Shown: one piece after another, positions 36,491 to 49,152 of the stretch
Layout: each line of letters begins with the position of its first letter
Position numbering within the stretch: the stretch's first letter is position 1
Assembly (NCBI RefSeq): GCF_041146395.1
Contig: NC_090999.1
Coordinates: forward strand, 73,785,001-73,849,000
Source of the DNA: Eulemur rufifrons
Lineage: Eukaryota; Chordata; Mammalia; Primates; Lemuridae
Direction of reading: 5' to 3'
DNA length: 64,000 nucleotides
The notes under the pieces: generated by a model
What the model was told of the DNA's origin: nothing
Database searches by the model: none
Seen by the model: the letters and a program-made list of their open reading frames with translations, nothing else
Made by a program: the position numbers and the translations under genes

Positions 36491-38897
36491 TGGTTTCTCT
36501 ATCATTGAATGAGTAAGAAATTCCCTTTATCAATTAATAAGAAAAATGACACATAATCATTTTTCTAGAAATTGTCTGGGGTGATGTAAAAAAGAGGTAC
36601 AGTTAAATGTCATTGCAGTTGCAAACATGTGCCTCAGTTTGTTTGTTTGTGTGTTTTAACATAAGCTAAGCCTGAGAAATCAAGGTGTTTACTTTATTCT
36701 CACAATTGAAATATTTTTATGAGTAACAAAATGCAAATTATTCCAAATATTCTGTTGTTTGTCAAAGGATAAATTTCTCAATATTTTCCATAGATTTAAA
36801 ACAAGGTTTATCTTCAACCACTATGTGAAACAGAAAAAATATTGAGGAGATTCAAAATAATGTAAAATAATGTCAAATTGATTTTGTTGCTGAGAAACTC
36901 TGGCCTGAAATCTTCTTTTGCTAGTTACATTTTATTCTTAATTCTTTAGGTTATTTGAGGGTTGTCTTCCTAGGATAAGTGGCTTTTAGAGTTAGTGACA
37001 GATTGTTGCAGATGGAGAGGTAAATTACTGCCACACTGTTGTTATCTCTTAATTGACCAGTAATAGTGGCTATATCATCATGTTCCTAGACACAGGCTTC
37101 TTCTGTGACCAGAATACAGTTAGCAACTGCAGCAGTGCCCTTACATAGAAAGTATCCAATTAACTTTTTTCCATTCAATGTTAGTCATAAATCCTCTCTT
37201 CTGTCTGAATACTTTTGTTTCAGTATATCTTGTAATATTTTGGAGGTGGGGGGTAGTTGGTATAAGAATGATAAAAAGAAATAACTGAGTAGCCACCATC
37301 CCTGCTAATATCGTGCCAGGCACTTCAAGGCACCCACACTGCATGGGAATATTTGCCTTCCACACTGCACAATGGCTCAGGTTTCTTTCTAGATTTACAA
37401 AGCAAATAAAATTACTGTTAGTTCTCCAATGCAGTTGTGAGGCTAAACTTGTGGAAATGAAATGATAATCCGACTAAGGCTCAGTCTTGTCTTTTGCCTT
37501 TAGGCAGGGCCTCTTATCAATTTCTGAGACTTTACTCCTCAGGCCCATAAAAAGGAGCATTTTTATTAAATTAGTTAAAAGGTTCTTCACTGAGAGCTCT
37601 AGGAATATGGTTTTAAATTGCACATTCATGAAACTTTAATCTATTTTTTTCAAAGCAGGACTGCAGTGATAGAATACTCACGTAGAGCTTGCTACACGCC
37701 CACATGGGAGGACCTGCTCAGAACTTGGTTTGCCAAATGTTCCCTTACGATTAACACAGCCAAAATATTTAAATTGACGATGACAAGCTATTGATGAATT
37801 TTCCAGATCTACAATGTAATCTTTCTGAAGACGGCAACAGTGATCCACACATTGATGAAGCCCAAAGTGGGTTCTCCTCTGGAAGACACAATTAGAAAAT
37901 CCAAAACGATCTTCAAGTTGCCCTAAATCTGCAGATCAACTCATGAGATACTATCATGAGCTGTAAATCAGGTTCATTCTGAAACATGTAAAGCTGTTTT
38001 TATGTATATTAGGGTTTTTGTTAGAAAAAAAATGACACAATTTTAATGAAGTGGAGAACAAAATTGATTTGTTTTATACGTATGGTAACTAAGCACCCAT
38101 AAAAAATAATTATTTATATTTTATTTTCTACTTGTATTGATTCATTAGGTCAGTATAAAGAATATTACGTTACATTGAAAAAATAGTGTTATACATCATT
38201 TTGAAGAAAAAAATCATTCAAAAATACAATTTAAGGCAGTCTCTCATTCATTTTAGTTTTGTTACGCAAAGTCCAAAATATATTCGATGAATTTTTTGTT
38301 TGCTGGTAAATATAATAAAATAACATGTTTATTATGGAGAAAAAAAAAAAGTGATCTTTGACAACCAGGAGCTATCCTAGTAATATCAGCTAGGCTGTGT
38401 TGCTATCGTGAACTGGCCTAGCACACACAGCTAGGTCTGAATTACCCCTCTAAAATTTCAAAGAACATCATCAACATCAGACAAGGTTGCTCTGACTATT
38501 ATAAATCAAAACAAACAAACAAACAAAAGATTACTACATAATCATATCTAAACACAGACAAGAAATGAACATCGGAAAGATGAACATTGGAAAGTTACAA
38601 AATAACAAATATCTTCCTCTCTGATGTAAACAAATGTTTTTTCTTTATAAATTATACATTTAAGCTCAGTCTAGTTTTCCATCCCACTAGACAGGAATTT
38701 AAAAATACCTAATCATAGATTTACTTAAATTCTTGATAACATTCTATAAGAGCAATGCCCCACTTCCTTTAAGTCTCCCTCAAATCATCAACGTCCCCTT
38801 ACTGAGACTTTTCATGGTTTACTATGGTGAGTATTTCTTCCCCAATACAAAAAACAATAAATCGAATTTATTAAAATATAGGGGTGTTCTAGCTAAT
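36491..38897. other. Unassigned sequence
   Basis: About 2.4 kb with no gene, RNA or repeat family recognised. A 74-codon minus-strand frame at 37141-37365 has no supporting features. Confidence 0.4.
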
Positions 38898-39220
38898 TTT
38901 GTTGTTGTTTTTGTTTGTTTGTTTGTTTGTTTTGTTTTGAGACAGGGTCTTGCTCTGGCACCCAAGGCTAGAGTACAGTGATGTCATCATAGTTCACTAC
39001 AACCTCAAACTCCTGGACTCAAGTGATCCTCCTCCCTCAGCCTCCTGAGTAGCTGGGACTACATATTCATGCAACCACGCCCATCTAACTTTTCTATTTT
39101 ATGTAGAAATGGGGTCCTGCTCTTACTCAGGCTGCTCTCAAACCCCTGGCCTCTAGTAATCCTCCCATCTCAACCTCTCAAAGTGCTAGGATTATAGGCA
39201 TGAGCCACCAAACTCAGCCC
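38898..39220 (-). mobile_element. Old Alu, antisense
   Basis: A GTTT-rich tail at the left (the complement of a CAAA-rich tail) is followed by GAGACAGGGTCTTGCTCTGG, AACCTCAAACTCCTGGACTC, a linker and the left arm ending GAGCCACCAAACTCAGCCC. Its right arm reads ATCATAGTTCACTACAACCT, the ancestral form, so it is AluJ-like in age. Confidence 0.93.
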
Positions 39221-39420
39221 TGGTGCTCATTTGATGAATGTAAGTGAGGTTTTAAGATAGCTGTCATCATTTCAAGCACAAAATTAATAAAACTTTTGGA
39301 GCTTTTAATGTACCATTATATGGCATAGCTTACCAAGTGTTGAGTGAGCATTCTTAGCAATAAAGAGTGTGTGGAACAAGTTCTTACAGTCAAATCCACT
39401 CTCAGGAATTCTTTAAAATT

Positions 39421-39854
39421 TTATTTCAGAATATAATTGGGCAGAATTTGGTTATATAAATTGCTTTTGTATTGTGCCCATGCCCCAGATAGTGTGCATT
39501 ATACCCATTAGAAGTGAATTTACCCATCCCTACCTTCCCCTTCCCACCTGCTTGATATCTAATGAATGTTATTTCCATATGTGCACATAAGTGTTGACCG
39601 ATTAGTTCCAATTTAATGGTGAGTACATGTGGTGTTTGCTTTTCCATTCTTGTGATACTTCACTTAGAAGAATGGGCTCCAGCTCCTTCCAGGATAATAC
39701 AAGAAGTATTAATTCACCATTTTTTATGGCTGAGTAGTACTCCATGGTATATATATACCACATTTTATTAATCCACTCATGTATTGCTGGGCACTTGGGT
39801 CATTTCCACATCTTTGCAATTTTGAATTGTGCTGCCATAAACATTTGAGTGCAG
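39421..39854 (-). mobile_element. L1 3' part of a 5'-inverted insertion
   Basis: The plus strand begins TTATTTCAGAATATAATTGG, the 3' tip of the same L1 family as at 2348 and 3738. It passes through the C-rich UTR into ORF2 3' coding sequence (GCTGAGTAGTACTCCATGGT, GTGCTGCCATAAACATTTGA) and stops abruptly at 39854. The missing continuation of ORF2 lies next door, in opposite orientation. Confidence 0.92.
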
Positions 39855-40732
39855 AACAGAAACACAAATCAGTGGATCAGAACAGAGAACCCAGATACAA
39901 AACCATCCTCATATTGCCATCGGAACTTTCACAAAGCAACAAAAACATACACTGGGGAAAAGAATCTCTATTCAATAAATAGTGCTGGGAAAATTGGATG
40001 GTCACATGTAGAAGACTGAAACAGGATCCACACCTCTCACCATTCACAAAAATCAACTCACAATGGATAACAGACTTAAACCTAAGACATGAAACTATAA
40101 GAATTCTAGAAGAAAATGTTAGAAAACTCTTATAGACATAAGCCTAGGCAAAGAATTTATGAAGGAGACCCCAAAAGCAATCCCAGCAACAACAAAAATA
40201 AATAAATGGGACCTGATCAGATTAAAAAGCTTCTGCACAGCCACAGAAATAAACATTAGAGTGAACAGACAACCTACAGAATGGGAGAAAATATTTGCAT
40301 GGTACACATCTGATAAAGGGCTGATAACTTGTATCTATAAAGAACTCAAGCAAATCAGAAAGAAAAAAATCAGACAACCCCATTAAAAAGTGGGCAAAAG
40401 ACATGAACAGAAACTTTTCAGAAGAAGATAGACTAACGACCAATAAACATATTAAAAAATGGTCAACATCTCTATTCATCAGGGAATTGAAAATCAAAAC
40501 CACAGTGAGATATCACTTAACTCCAGTGAGAATAGCTTATATCAAAAAGTCCCCAAACAACAAATGTCGGCATGAATGTGGAAAGAGAGGAACACTTATA
40601 CACTGCTGGTGGGTCTGCAAACTAGTCCAGGTTTATGGAAAGTAGTATGGAGATACCTCAAAGAACTAAAAGTAGAACTACCATCTGATCCAGCAATCCC
40701 ACTATTGGGTATTTACCCAAAAGAAAAAAAGA
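39855..40732 (+). mobile_element. L1 ORF2 part of the same insertion, inverted
   Basis: It carries sense ORF2 sequence from AACAGAAACACAAATCAGTG to TTACCCAAAAGAAAAAAAG. Two frames survive: 40159-40386 ([31 protein letters not shown]) and 40403-40645 ([15 protein letters not shown]). The second keeps the C-terminal cysteine motif C-x3-C-x7-H-x4-C. It ends in ORF2 about 20-40 bases before the point where the adjoining minus-strand segment starts. The two parts thus make one L1 with a 5' inversion and a small junction deletion. Confidence 0.92.
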
Positions 40733-40738
40733 TATTCT

Positions 40739-43189
40739 AGCTAATCTTTGGCTGGAAGTCATTGACTTGAAATCATTGGAACTTTGTATTTTTAACACAA
40801 TACCTATGTGATATTACAAATTTCATCTGCCCAAATAAATAAACCTAAGAATAAAACTATGAAAGATTAAATTCTGTAAGACATCAGTTTTATGGGAAAA
40901 ACAGTGATCTTAGTTAATGCATGATTAGATTAATCCAAACTGCTTTATGAGTTGTATTTTAGATTAGTTCTATATTTCCTGGGCCAGGTTGGCTTATGAT
41001 CTAAGTGATATGGTCTACAGAGACCTTTCCCACATGTAGCTTGCACTATAGTAAGGAAAAGAAATCTACACAGCACTAGATTTATAGGCACACTGTGGTT
41101 GCTATATGAAGAAGGTTTAAATGAACAGAGATTGTAAGAGGAGAATGAATATATAAGTCCTTGATTCAAGGTTTACTGTAATACAAATTTGGTCTCTCTT
41201 CACTTCCCTCATTCTCTTAATCAAATCAAACTATGAAAAACTTAAAAATTGCAGGACAATAAAGTTCTAATATAGTTTTTTTAAATTATAAGATATATAT
41301 TACAAATGTACACAGAGCACAAATAAATATAATTAAGAATTGATTTCACAGAAGATTAAAAATCAATCTGGTGATTTATGCCTGGTATGGAAGAAAAATG
41401 AGATAACTAAGGGACAAAGATAGTCATTTTTAGTTATTTCATTTAAATCATCAATTTCCATTTTGCAATATAGTACAGAAATAATATATGGGAATGTGAA
41501 TAATTTTTGGAGTTTTGTTCAAATTTATGGAACCAAATGCTTTAATGTTTAACTTTTTAAAAAATTATCTTCCAAATCCCATTTTGCCAATGGAATATAC
41601 AAGAAAAATGTTTGCACAAGTAGCAAGTAACCCAAAGTTGCTATTTTATAAGAGAATATAAAAATCCTCAATGAGTCCAGCAAATTTTAAGAGTTTATTT
41701 TTCTTCAAATAACACAAAATTGTTGCTAGGAAAAAGTCAACCTACTGAAAACTAGTTTGAATTTGTGTGTGTTTTTTAAAAGCTGTTTTTGTGGTCAGTT
41801 TACTTTGCTTTTCAAATACAAACAACTGTAATGAATTAACATTAATGAATTGAGTGGTTGGTTAGGAATAAGAATTATTTTGTCTCTTTAGGGCTGGAGG
41901 AAAGCAAACTTTTTTCATATTTTTCTTATTTTTCGTATGTAATATGGTGTTAACAGAAAATAAAAGTAACTACCCTAATGCACGGCAGTCCTGTCTGTCA
42001 CAACTGAACCATTCCATATGTATAAGTCCTAAAACAGAAAAAAAAAATTGAAATATAGCTGATAATATTTAGAGGTTGATTCACACCCTGGTCTTTATTT
42101 TTTGTTGGCGGTATTTGTAAAGCTTGCAGGAACATTTATTTTGTTGCAAGTACTTTGTTAACATTCTTTTCTGTAAATAATACTGCCAGCAATTTTCAGT
42201 CTGTTTTTAGCAAGACAATCTCCTCAAGACTAGATGTTGTTTCCGAGGAAATTGGAATTTTGCAACTCTTATCAATGAGCAGGAGCCACTAAAAGAGACA
42301 GATCTGAAAATGAAATATGGGATGCTTCAAATAGATCAGCAGAATAAACTGTATTATTGATTTTTTAAGCTTTATTTATTATCATTTTGGTCAGTTTATA
42401 TGGTATTCTGAAACTCTGTTTTTGCTAATGCTATAAAAATTCACTTCAAGAGCATGATAGAAAGTCAGTAATACTTTAAGACTTTTATCACATTAGTAAC
42501 TTTCTTATGATATTAGAAATTCAATAAAGGACAGAAAAGTCACTGATCCTATAGCTAAATTGCTAATATAATGCAGCACTTACTACTATGACATGAAATA
42601 TGCATTTTACTCTGATGCTTTGAAGCTTTCAATTTTTCTTTTCTAGTCCATCGAGGGACCTTTCTTTCAGTGTATTTTTTTAGCAATAAATATACAACAA
42701 TCTTTAAAAGTTCACAAATAGTAAAACAGCAGGACATTGATTGTTTTACAGAAGAAAAAGGTCATCTAACAACTAATCATGCTTCTGGGTTTATATAGCA
42801 GAGAACTCATGTGGCCCTAGAATACTTAAAAAGACAAAAAAACACTTAGCAAAATTTGGTAAACTAAAGTTGTAACAAGATCATCTTTCAAAGTTAGTAT
42901 TAATATTAACTAATTGAAATTCAGATAGGAAGTTTGAAGGATAATTTAAAGTATTAGGATCACGTGGTTTGTGCTCTGAAAACACCACAGTCTCTGGCAT
43001 GCATGGGCTTTGCTTATGAGAAAAGTGGGTGTCTAATACAGAAATTCCATGTGGAGTGACAATTGAAATTCTTTCCATTTCCATTAAACTAACAACATTT
43101 TAAGTGCCTTATCCATGCCAAGGTACACATAAGTAATGTGACCCGAGGCAATAAGCCATACTTACATTACATATGTTCAGTGACCAAAA
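40739..43189. other. Unassigned AT-rich sequence
   Basis: About 2.45 kb with no recognised gene, RNA or repeat family. Confidence 0.4.
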
Positions 43190-43495
43190 CCCTCAATATG
43201 CAAGATGTCATATTCATTCATTCATTCTTTCATTCATCAAATATCTATGGAGCATTTACTTTGTGCCTTTAATCAGGCATATTTCATGTGCTTGGGATAT
43301 AGTGTTGAACAAGGCATATAAAGAAACTATATATGTGAAATATAATAAATTATTCAGTTAAGTTCTAGGAAATCAGTCAAAAAACAGTTATTTATAGCAA
43401 GCAATGAGTTTGGTGTAGTGGTCAGGGAAGACTTCTCTGAAGAGGTGACAGTTGAGTGGAGACTTGAAAAATGAACAAGAACTATTTTTCAAATA
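43190..43495 (-). repeat. L2 3' end, antisense
   Basis: ATTCATTCATTCTTTCATTC, then a TATGGAGCATTTACTTTGTGCC segment, a GGGATATAGTGTTGAACAAG block and GTGGTCAGGGAAGACTTCTC follow the antisense order of the L2 LINE 3' region. The ATTCA simple repeat is its terminal signature. Confidence 0.85.
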
Positions 43496-44489
43496 TATTT
43501 CTAGTTTTAGAATAGGTTAAGTCTCATGTTTATCACAGCTCTTTTTCCTGGATCCCCTCTAATGTGCTAGGTAATACAAAAGGCATAGAATTAGGGCCTG
43601 TAACCTCGATACCCTAAGGGGAATGTCAGCAAGAAGCAAACTGATTAACGAAACACAGCCAGGTGCTGAAAGCAACAGGCGTTGCTGAAGTCAAAGCGCA
43701 GAGTGAGACTGAGAGAGAAGACTTGGCTGAAAATCATTTTTTGAAGCTCTAAGACCCCAATGTTCTGCCTCTATCCGTGAAAACCAGGTGAACCTCTCAC
43801 TTCAGCAGAAGATTAGGGATTGCTCTCTGGAGAGAATGAACCAAAAACAATATGGCATGTATGACACCAACAATGGCTGAGGAAGGAGTAATGAATTGTA
43901 GTGAAAAGAATGGGACCAAAAGAAATCTTGACATGAGGAATAGTGAAAAAACAATGTTAAAAAGGAACAAAGCTTTGAAAATACTTAGGAAAAAATTAAT
44001 GTTTAGTCTGAGCGATAGTCATAGAAACCTTTTCAAGAGTGAGAGTAGAGCAAAATTTTTTTTCAGACTTTGAATATTGAAAAAAAACTAAAGCATTACT
44101 CCCATGCCTTTTCCCTCAAAAACTAATGGATGCTATGCTGGACAAAAACGACGTGGTAACAAAGTAACCACTGCAATAACAAGAACAACAATAACAGCAA
44201 TGATACCAAGAAGAATAAAAGCAAAAATATGAGATGTGCAATATTTGACATCTGACAAAAATGGTTGGACAAAAAGTTTACCACAACAATTAAAAAGCTG
44301 AGGTAAGGTGATGGGGCAAAATACACATTAAACTCTAATAATTACCAGTGAAGAATACCAATTCCCAATTGAATGTCTCTAAGTAAAAGGAAAAATATTG
44401 GAATTTATAAGATGCCTTATTTTAAATATTATGTAATCATATGTCCTTAATAAGAAATGAGAATTAAGTATTTATGTTAGAAAATCTGA
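43496..44489. other. Unassigned sequence
   Basis: No family recognised. The stretch 43590-43900 is less AT-rich than its neighbours. A 73-codon frame at 43852-44073 lacks support. Sequence from an L1M 5' region is possible but not shown. Confidence 0.35.
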
Positions 44490-44858
44490 CAAACTTTATT
44501 TTTTCTTTTTTTTTTTTTTTTTGAGACGGAGTCTCGCTTTGTTGCCCAGGCTAGAGTGAGTGCCGTGGCGTCAGCCTAGCTCACAGCAACCTCAAACTCC
44601 TGGGCTTAAGCGATCCTACTGCCTCAGCCTCCTGAGTAGCTGGGACTACAGGCATGTGCCACCATGCCCGGCTAATTTTTTCTATATATATTTTAGTTGG
44701 CCATATAATTTCTTTCTATTTTTAGTAGAGACGGGGTCTCACTCTTGCTCAGGCTGGTCTCGAACTCCTGACCTTGAGCGATCCACCCGCCTCGGCCTCC
44801 CAGAGTGCTAGGATTACAGGCGTGAGCCACCGCGCCCGGCCCAAACTTTATTTTTTCT
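44490..44858 (-). mobile_element. Lemur-type Alu, antisense, with long target-site duplication
   Basis: A full-length element (44507-44841), read antisense. A T-run and GAGACGGAGTCTCGCTTTGT come first, then the lemur-type right arm (GGCGTCAGCCTAGCTCACAG), the expanded linker, and a left arm ending GAGCCACCGCGCCCGGCC. CAAACTTTATTTTTTCT flanks it exactly at 44490-44506 and 44842-44858 (17 bases, the first C being shared with the Alu end). CpG sites are well kept, so this is one of the youngest insertions here. Confidence 0.97.
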
Positions 44859-45300
44859 CAGTAAGAATACTAAGATTTTTCAAATGGTAAAAAATTATAA
44901 AATTCACACAGTAAGAAGAACATGTAAATATAACCAGAGAAATAATTTTAAAAAAATACTACTATAAGGACTAATCAATGACACATTAATTAAAACAAAT
45001 GAAAACAAATTGCCTGAGTAGAGAACAAATCAATGTAAGAGTAAAGAAAATTTTTAAAAAATCTAAGCACATAAAGAAGTTTGTGTATGATATAAAGAAG
45101 TTAATATGATTTTTTTTAAAGCATGAGAAAGCAGTAGTGTGTAAATAAAATAAAATGAAATGAAATAATTGACCAATCTTTTTGAAAAAATTCATCATAA
45201 AATTTTTCAATACAAGTAATTTAAAATGTTTTAAACAAAACAGTAAAAAAAAAAGAGAAAAAATACCCCGTGCTTTTAGTAGGAAAAGGGTGAAAAGTAA
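44859..45300. other. Unassigned A-rich sequence
   Basis: Nothing recognised between the Alu and the L1M-type sequence that follows. Confidence 0.4.
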
Positions 45301-47000
45301 CCATTTTGAAATATGCCTAGAGCATTTTATTCTCTATAGTGAAGACCTTCCCTGAAGTAAGATAATTTATCGCAGCCTTAACCGATCCAAGGAAAGGACA
45401 GTTAGTTAGCTCCAGCCATCTTTAGCGTTTTTATCTCACAAAAAGGGAGGAAAATAGACTAAAAAGTACCCTTGAAGGTCATAGTCCAGGTACTGTTGCC
45501 CGCTAAAAGAAAAAAAATGTTAATCATGAGATTATAGAAGGATTGCCCTCTCCAGTACCTTACAACCACTGGAGAGCCATCTACAAGACTCCAGAATAAT
45601 AATAGTAGATTAAAAGTGAGAAAGCTATGACACAGAGTCAATTTGAAAAGAAGTTTCTAGAAAAAAACAAAGACAACAGGGGAGACAAAAATAAGGACAC
45701 AAAAGGAAATTGAAGCCTCTAACACCAACTGCTACAGCAAACATTAAATACAGCAGAACAATTAGCCAGGTAAGCAAAAATCCTCACAGTAGACAGTTAC
45801 TTATTTTTACTACCTATTATATCCTATCCTGATTGCAATTAAAAAATTACTAGCCTTGCTAAAAGTTGAGAAAGAAAGTCAGTCTGAAGAGACAAAGCAA
45901 AAATCCAGAATCAGATGTGGCAGAGATTTGGGAATTATTGAGCAGGAAATTTCAAATAACTAGGATTAATATGCCTGGCTTCTAATGGAAAAAGTCAACA
46001 TGCAAGAATGGACGGGTAATGTGAGCAGAGAGGTGAGAACTCTAAGAAAGAATCAAACGATAGTGCTAGAAATAAACGCACTATAGCAGAATGGTTTTGA
46101 TGGGTTCATCAGTAGACTGGACACAGCTGGAGAAAAAATTAGTGATTTGAAGATATAGTAATAGAAACTTCCCAAACTGAAATGAAAAGAGAAAAATGAA
46201 TGAAACAATAGAACAGAGTATCCAAGAACTGTGGGACTATTACAAAAGACCTAAATATGTGTAATGGGAATAGCAGGAGAATAAAGAGAGAAAGTAAAAG
46301 GATTATTTTAAGTGATAGTGGCTGATAAAAGCAATAATAATGACAGACACCAATCACAGACCCAATAAGATCAGAGAAGACCAAGCAAGATAAATTCCCT
46401 AAAATCATCTATACCTAAGCATATCATATCCAAAGAAACAAATTAAACATATTTGAAGAAACACTTGAAATACCTCAAAGACAAAAGAACTATACCTGTA
46501 GAGAAATGATGGTAAAAATGATATCTGACTTCTCCTCAGAAACTAAGCACTTAAGAAAGTGGAATAAAAGATTTAAAATGTACAAAGAAAAAAAAAAACA
46601 CCAACTTAGAGCTCTGTTTCCATTGAAATTCTCTCCAGGATGAACAAAGACTAAGGGAATTTGTCACCAGTAGGCCTGCCTTGCAAAAATGTTAAAAGTT
46701 TTTCAGAGAAAAGGAAAATGATACAGGTCAGAAACTCAATATTTGCATAAATTGAGGAAGAGCATTAGAGAAGGAATATCAATGGAAAATAAAATCTTTT
46801 TTAAGATAATTTTTCTTCAAAATAATAATAGCAACAATGTACTTGGAGATTCTATCTTGTGGAAAATGAAATATATAACAGCAATGTCATAAGGGAAGGG
46901 ACTGAGGAACTGGGAATAGTTAGTTATAATGTGCCTGCACTATCCATGAATGGTATAGTATTTTGGGAAAATGGACATATTATAATATACAGGGGATCTC
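45301..47000 (+). mobile_element. HAL1-like/L1M 5' UTR and ORF1 relic
   Basis: Sense sequence of the old L1M/HAL1 5' region (CAAGGAAAGGACAGTTAGTT, ACAGCAAACATTAAATACAG) leads into ORF1. ORF1 landmarks are CAACATGCAAGAATGGACGG, GAACAGAGTATCCAAGAACT and TTGTCACCAGTAGGCCTGCC. Downstream is the 3' tail with AGCAACAATGTACTTGGAGA and GGTATAGTATTTTGGGAAAA. No ORF2 follows, which suggests HAL1, the ORF1-only relative of L1, though truncation of an L1M would look alike. All frames are broken. Confidence 0.78.
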
Positions 47001-47379
47001 ATAAATCACAATGGTTGCATGTTTTCATTAGGAATTTACTCACTTTTTTCTATGTAAATATTATAAATATTGCTTAAGTTCACATAAAAAGTGCATTTAG
47101 CTAATCTTAGAACTATTGGCTTTAAAATAATACGTGTGCTACTACCAATCAATTTTGCATTTGCAAGTGTTAAGCTGCTACATTGGAGGACACTATAGAA
47201 ATGTATGCCTGGCCCTGACTGTGCTCTTAAAGGAGTAATTTTCAACTTTGGCTGCACATTAGACACATCTGAGATTTTTTTTTTTTCAAGCCAATGGTCA
47301 TCCTTTCTTCCAGACCAATTAAAACAGAATTTCTGGAGGAAAAACAAGGCATCAGCATTCTCTATCAGCTTCCTTGTTA
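47001..47379. other. Unassigned sequence with a 126-codon frame
   Basis: The longest frame in the window (minus strand, 47036-47416) crosses this stretch and runs into the adjoining Alu. It begins within Alu sequence and has no recognisable domain, so I do not call it a gene. Confidence 0.4.
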
Positions 47380-47640
47380 GGCCATGTGTGGTGTCCTGTG
47401 CCTGTAATCCTAGCACTGCAGGAGGCCAAGGTGGGAGGATTGCTTGAGCTCAAGAGTTCGAGATCAGCCTGAGCAAGACTGAAACCCCATCTCTACTAAA
47501 AATACAAAAATTAACCAGGCATTGTGGAGAGCATCTGTAGTCCCAGCTACTCAGGAGGCCAAGGCAGGAGGATCGCTGGAAACCAGGAGTTTGAGTGTAT
47601 AGTGCAACAGAAAGAGACTTTGGCTCCAAAAAAAAAAAAA
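47380..47640 (+). mobile_element. Old Alu with internally deleted right arm
   Basis: The left arm is intact (TGTAATCCTAGCACTGCAGG, GATCAGCCTGAGCAAGACTG). The right arm keeps GTCCCAGCTACTCAGGAGGC but loses the middle segment before the A-tail. AGCTTCCTTGTTA at the left and AGCTCCCTGATTA at the right agree at 10 of 13 positions and may be the eroded duplication. Confidence 0.9.
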
Positions 47641-49152
47641 AGCTCCCTGATTACAATTAAGAAGTTTGAGAGTGACAGCTTAAGCATTCCTATTTTGTAC
47701 AAACCCCTGTTTGTCTTCACAGACCATTGATCTTCTGAAGATTAGTATTTTTTCAATACAATTTCCATAGAAACAGATACACTCTGGTATGATTGTTCTG
47801 TATACATTCATAGGTACAGGCCATTGATTATTAGAGTGTTTCTTATTAAGTTAGTTATACCTGTAGGTGAATAGGTACATATACTTTATTGGATTTGAAA
47901 GGAACAAAATTATAACAGTAATTTCAGTCTTGGCAATAGTCAAGACTGAGTTGTCTTTCACCCCACATATGAAAATTTTGTTGTTTAAAATTTTAAAACA
48001 GAGTCAGAATTGAGAAGGAATATCTGCTCTATCTTACGTTCTTCATGCTCCTGAATAGCTACTAAATAAACAAGGTTCCACTTTAGCCTTCTTTTTCTAA
48101 TGATCTCTAGGGACAGACTAGAATTTGTCTTATCCAACTCAACTTATTTCCTCCTATTCTGCCACTCAACAAATTCTTCTTTCCTACTTTTAGTTTAATT
48201 TATAATTAATTATATGCCCTTAGTACATGCACTGGCATGTAAAATGCTACATTATCTTCTTTGATATCTTCCTTATCAGGTTGCCTTTCCAACTTCTTAT
48301 GTCTTAGTTAAATATATTAAATTTACATTTTTATAGATTGTATCTCATTTATCTACTTACCTCTCTTGTTGATTTCTGATTTTTCTCTTTTCTCCACAGT
48401 TAAATCCACACTGGATATAATATTTTTATAAAGATTAGATTAAAGTGGAGTTAGAAGATCAGAGTCCTTTTTGGCTTTCTCCAACCGTAACTTAGAGTAT
48501 ATATGTATTACTATTAATTTATTCAGTTTCTTATAACTGTTAAAATTTGAAACACAAAAATTTTCTTTTGTATATATACGTAGACAGACACTCTTGGCTT
48601 TTGGAGTTAGAAGAAATGAAGAAAGGAAGGAAGGAAAGAAGGAAAGATGGAAGGAAGGAAGGAAGGAAAAAAAGCAGAAGGAAGGAGGGAATCTTGAGGT
48701 CTCTGTTGAATAAAAAAACATCTAATATCAAGAGGAATACTTCATTTAAAAAATTGTGAAAAGACAAACCCTAGCTGTCAATAGTTATTAAACATTCTGA
48801 AATGTATTATCCTGTCTATAAACTCTTTCTTACAATTTATAGTTTCCCAATTTACTCAATGCCAATGTAACTATCAAACAAGCTTCGACCTCATTTCCTC
48901 CTGGAGATAAAGAGGAATCCTTGTGGAACAATTTCCTTACAATCATATCTTTGTGACCATCTTTACCAAATTCAAACATAGGCACAGAAAGGGGAGAACT
49001 CAAACTCCAGATAATGTGCAGAGTGAATTAATTTTGATTGTTTCAATTGCAAATGATAGAGAAACTAAATTCAATTCATTATATGTCAGGTTATTGGCTC
49101 CCATAAGCAACAAGTGTCAAAGATAAACAAAGCTGGATACTAGGTAAAGTGG
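47641..49152. other. Unassigned sequence with a GGAA repeat
   Basis: No gene recognised in about 1.5 kb. The GGAA repeat is listed separately. Confidence 0.45.
48617..48690. repeat. (GGAA)n microsatellite
   Basis: Runs of GGAA/GAAA units, about 15, with small interruptions. GGAA arrays can bind ETS factors, but there is no sign of a promoter here. Confidence 0.93.

Noticed and set aside
40159..40645. Protein-like frames with a cysteine motif
   Set aside because: These are L1 ORF2 remnants within the inverted L1, not a host gene.
38887..40745. Exact 11-base repeat TTCTAGCTAAT at 38887-38897 and 40735-40745, considered as a target-site duplication
   Set aside because: The two copies enclose an old Alu, about 200 bases of unrelated sequence and the inverted L1, so they do not flank a single insertion. 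Chance is likelier.
47036..47416. Longest open frame, 126 codons on the minus strand
   Set aside because: It starts inside Alu sequence, has no recognisable domain, and its length is unremarkable for a 64 kb window.
48440..48767. Phe/Ser/Leu-rich and Lys/Arg/Glu-rich frames
   Set aside because: They are translations of the GGAA microsatellite in different frames.
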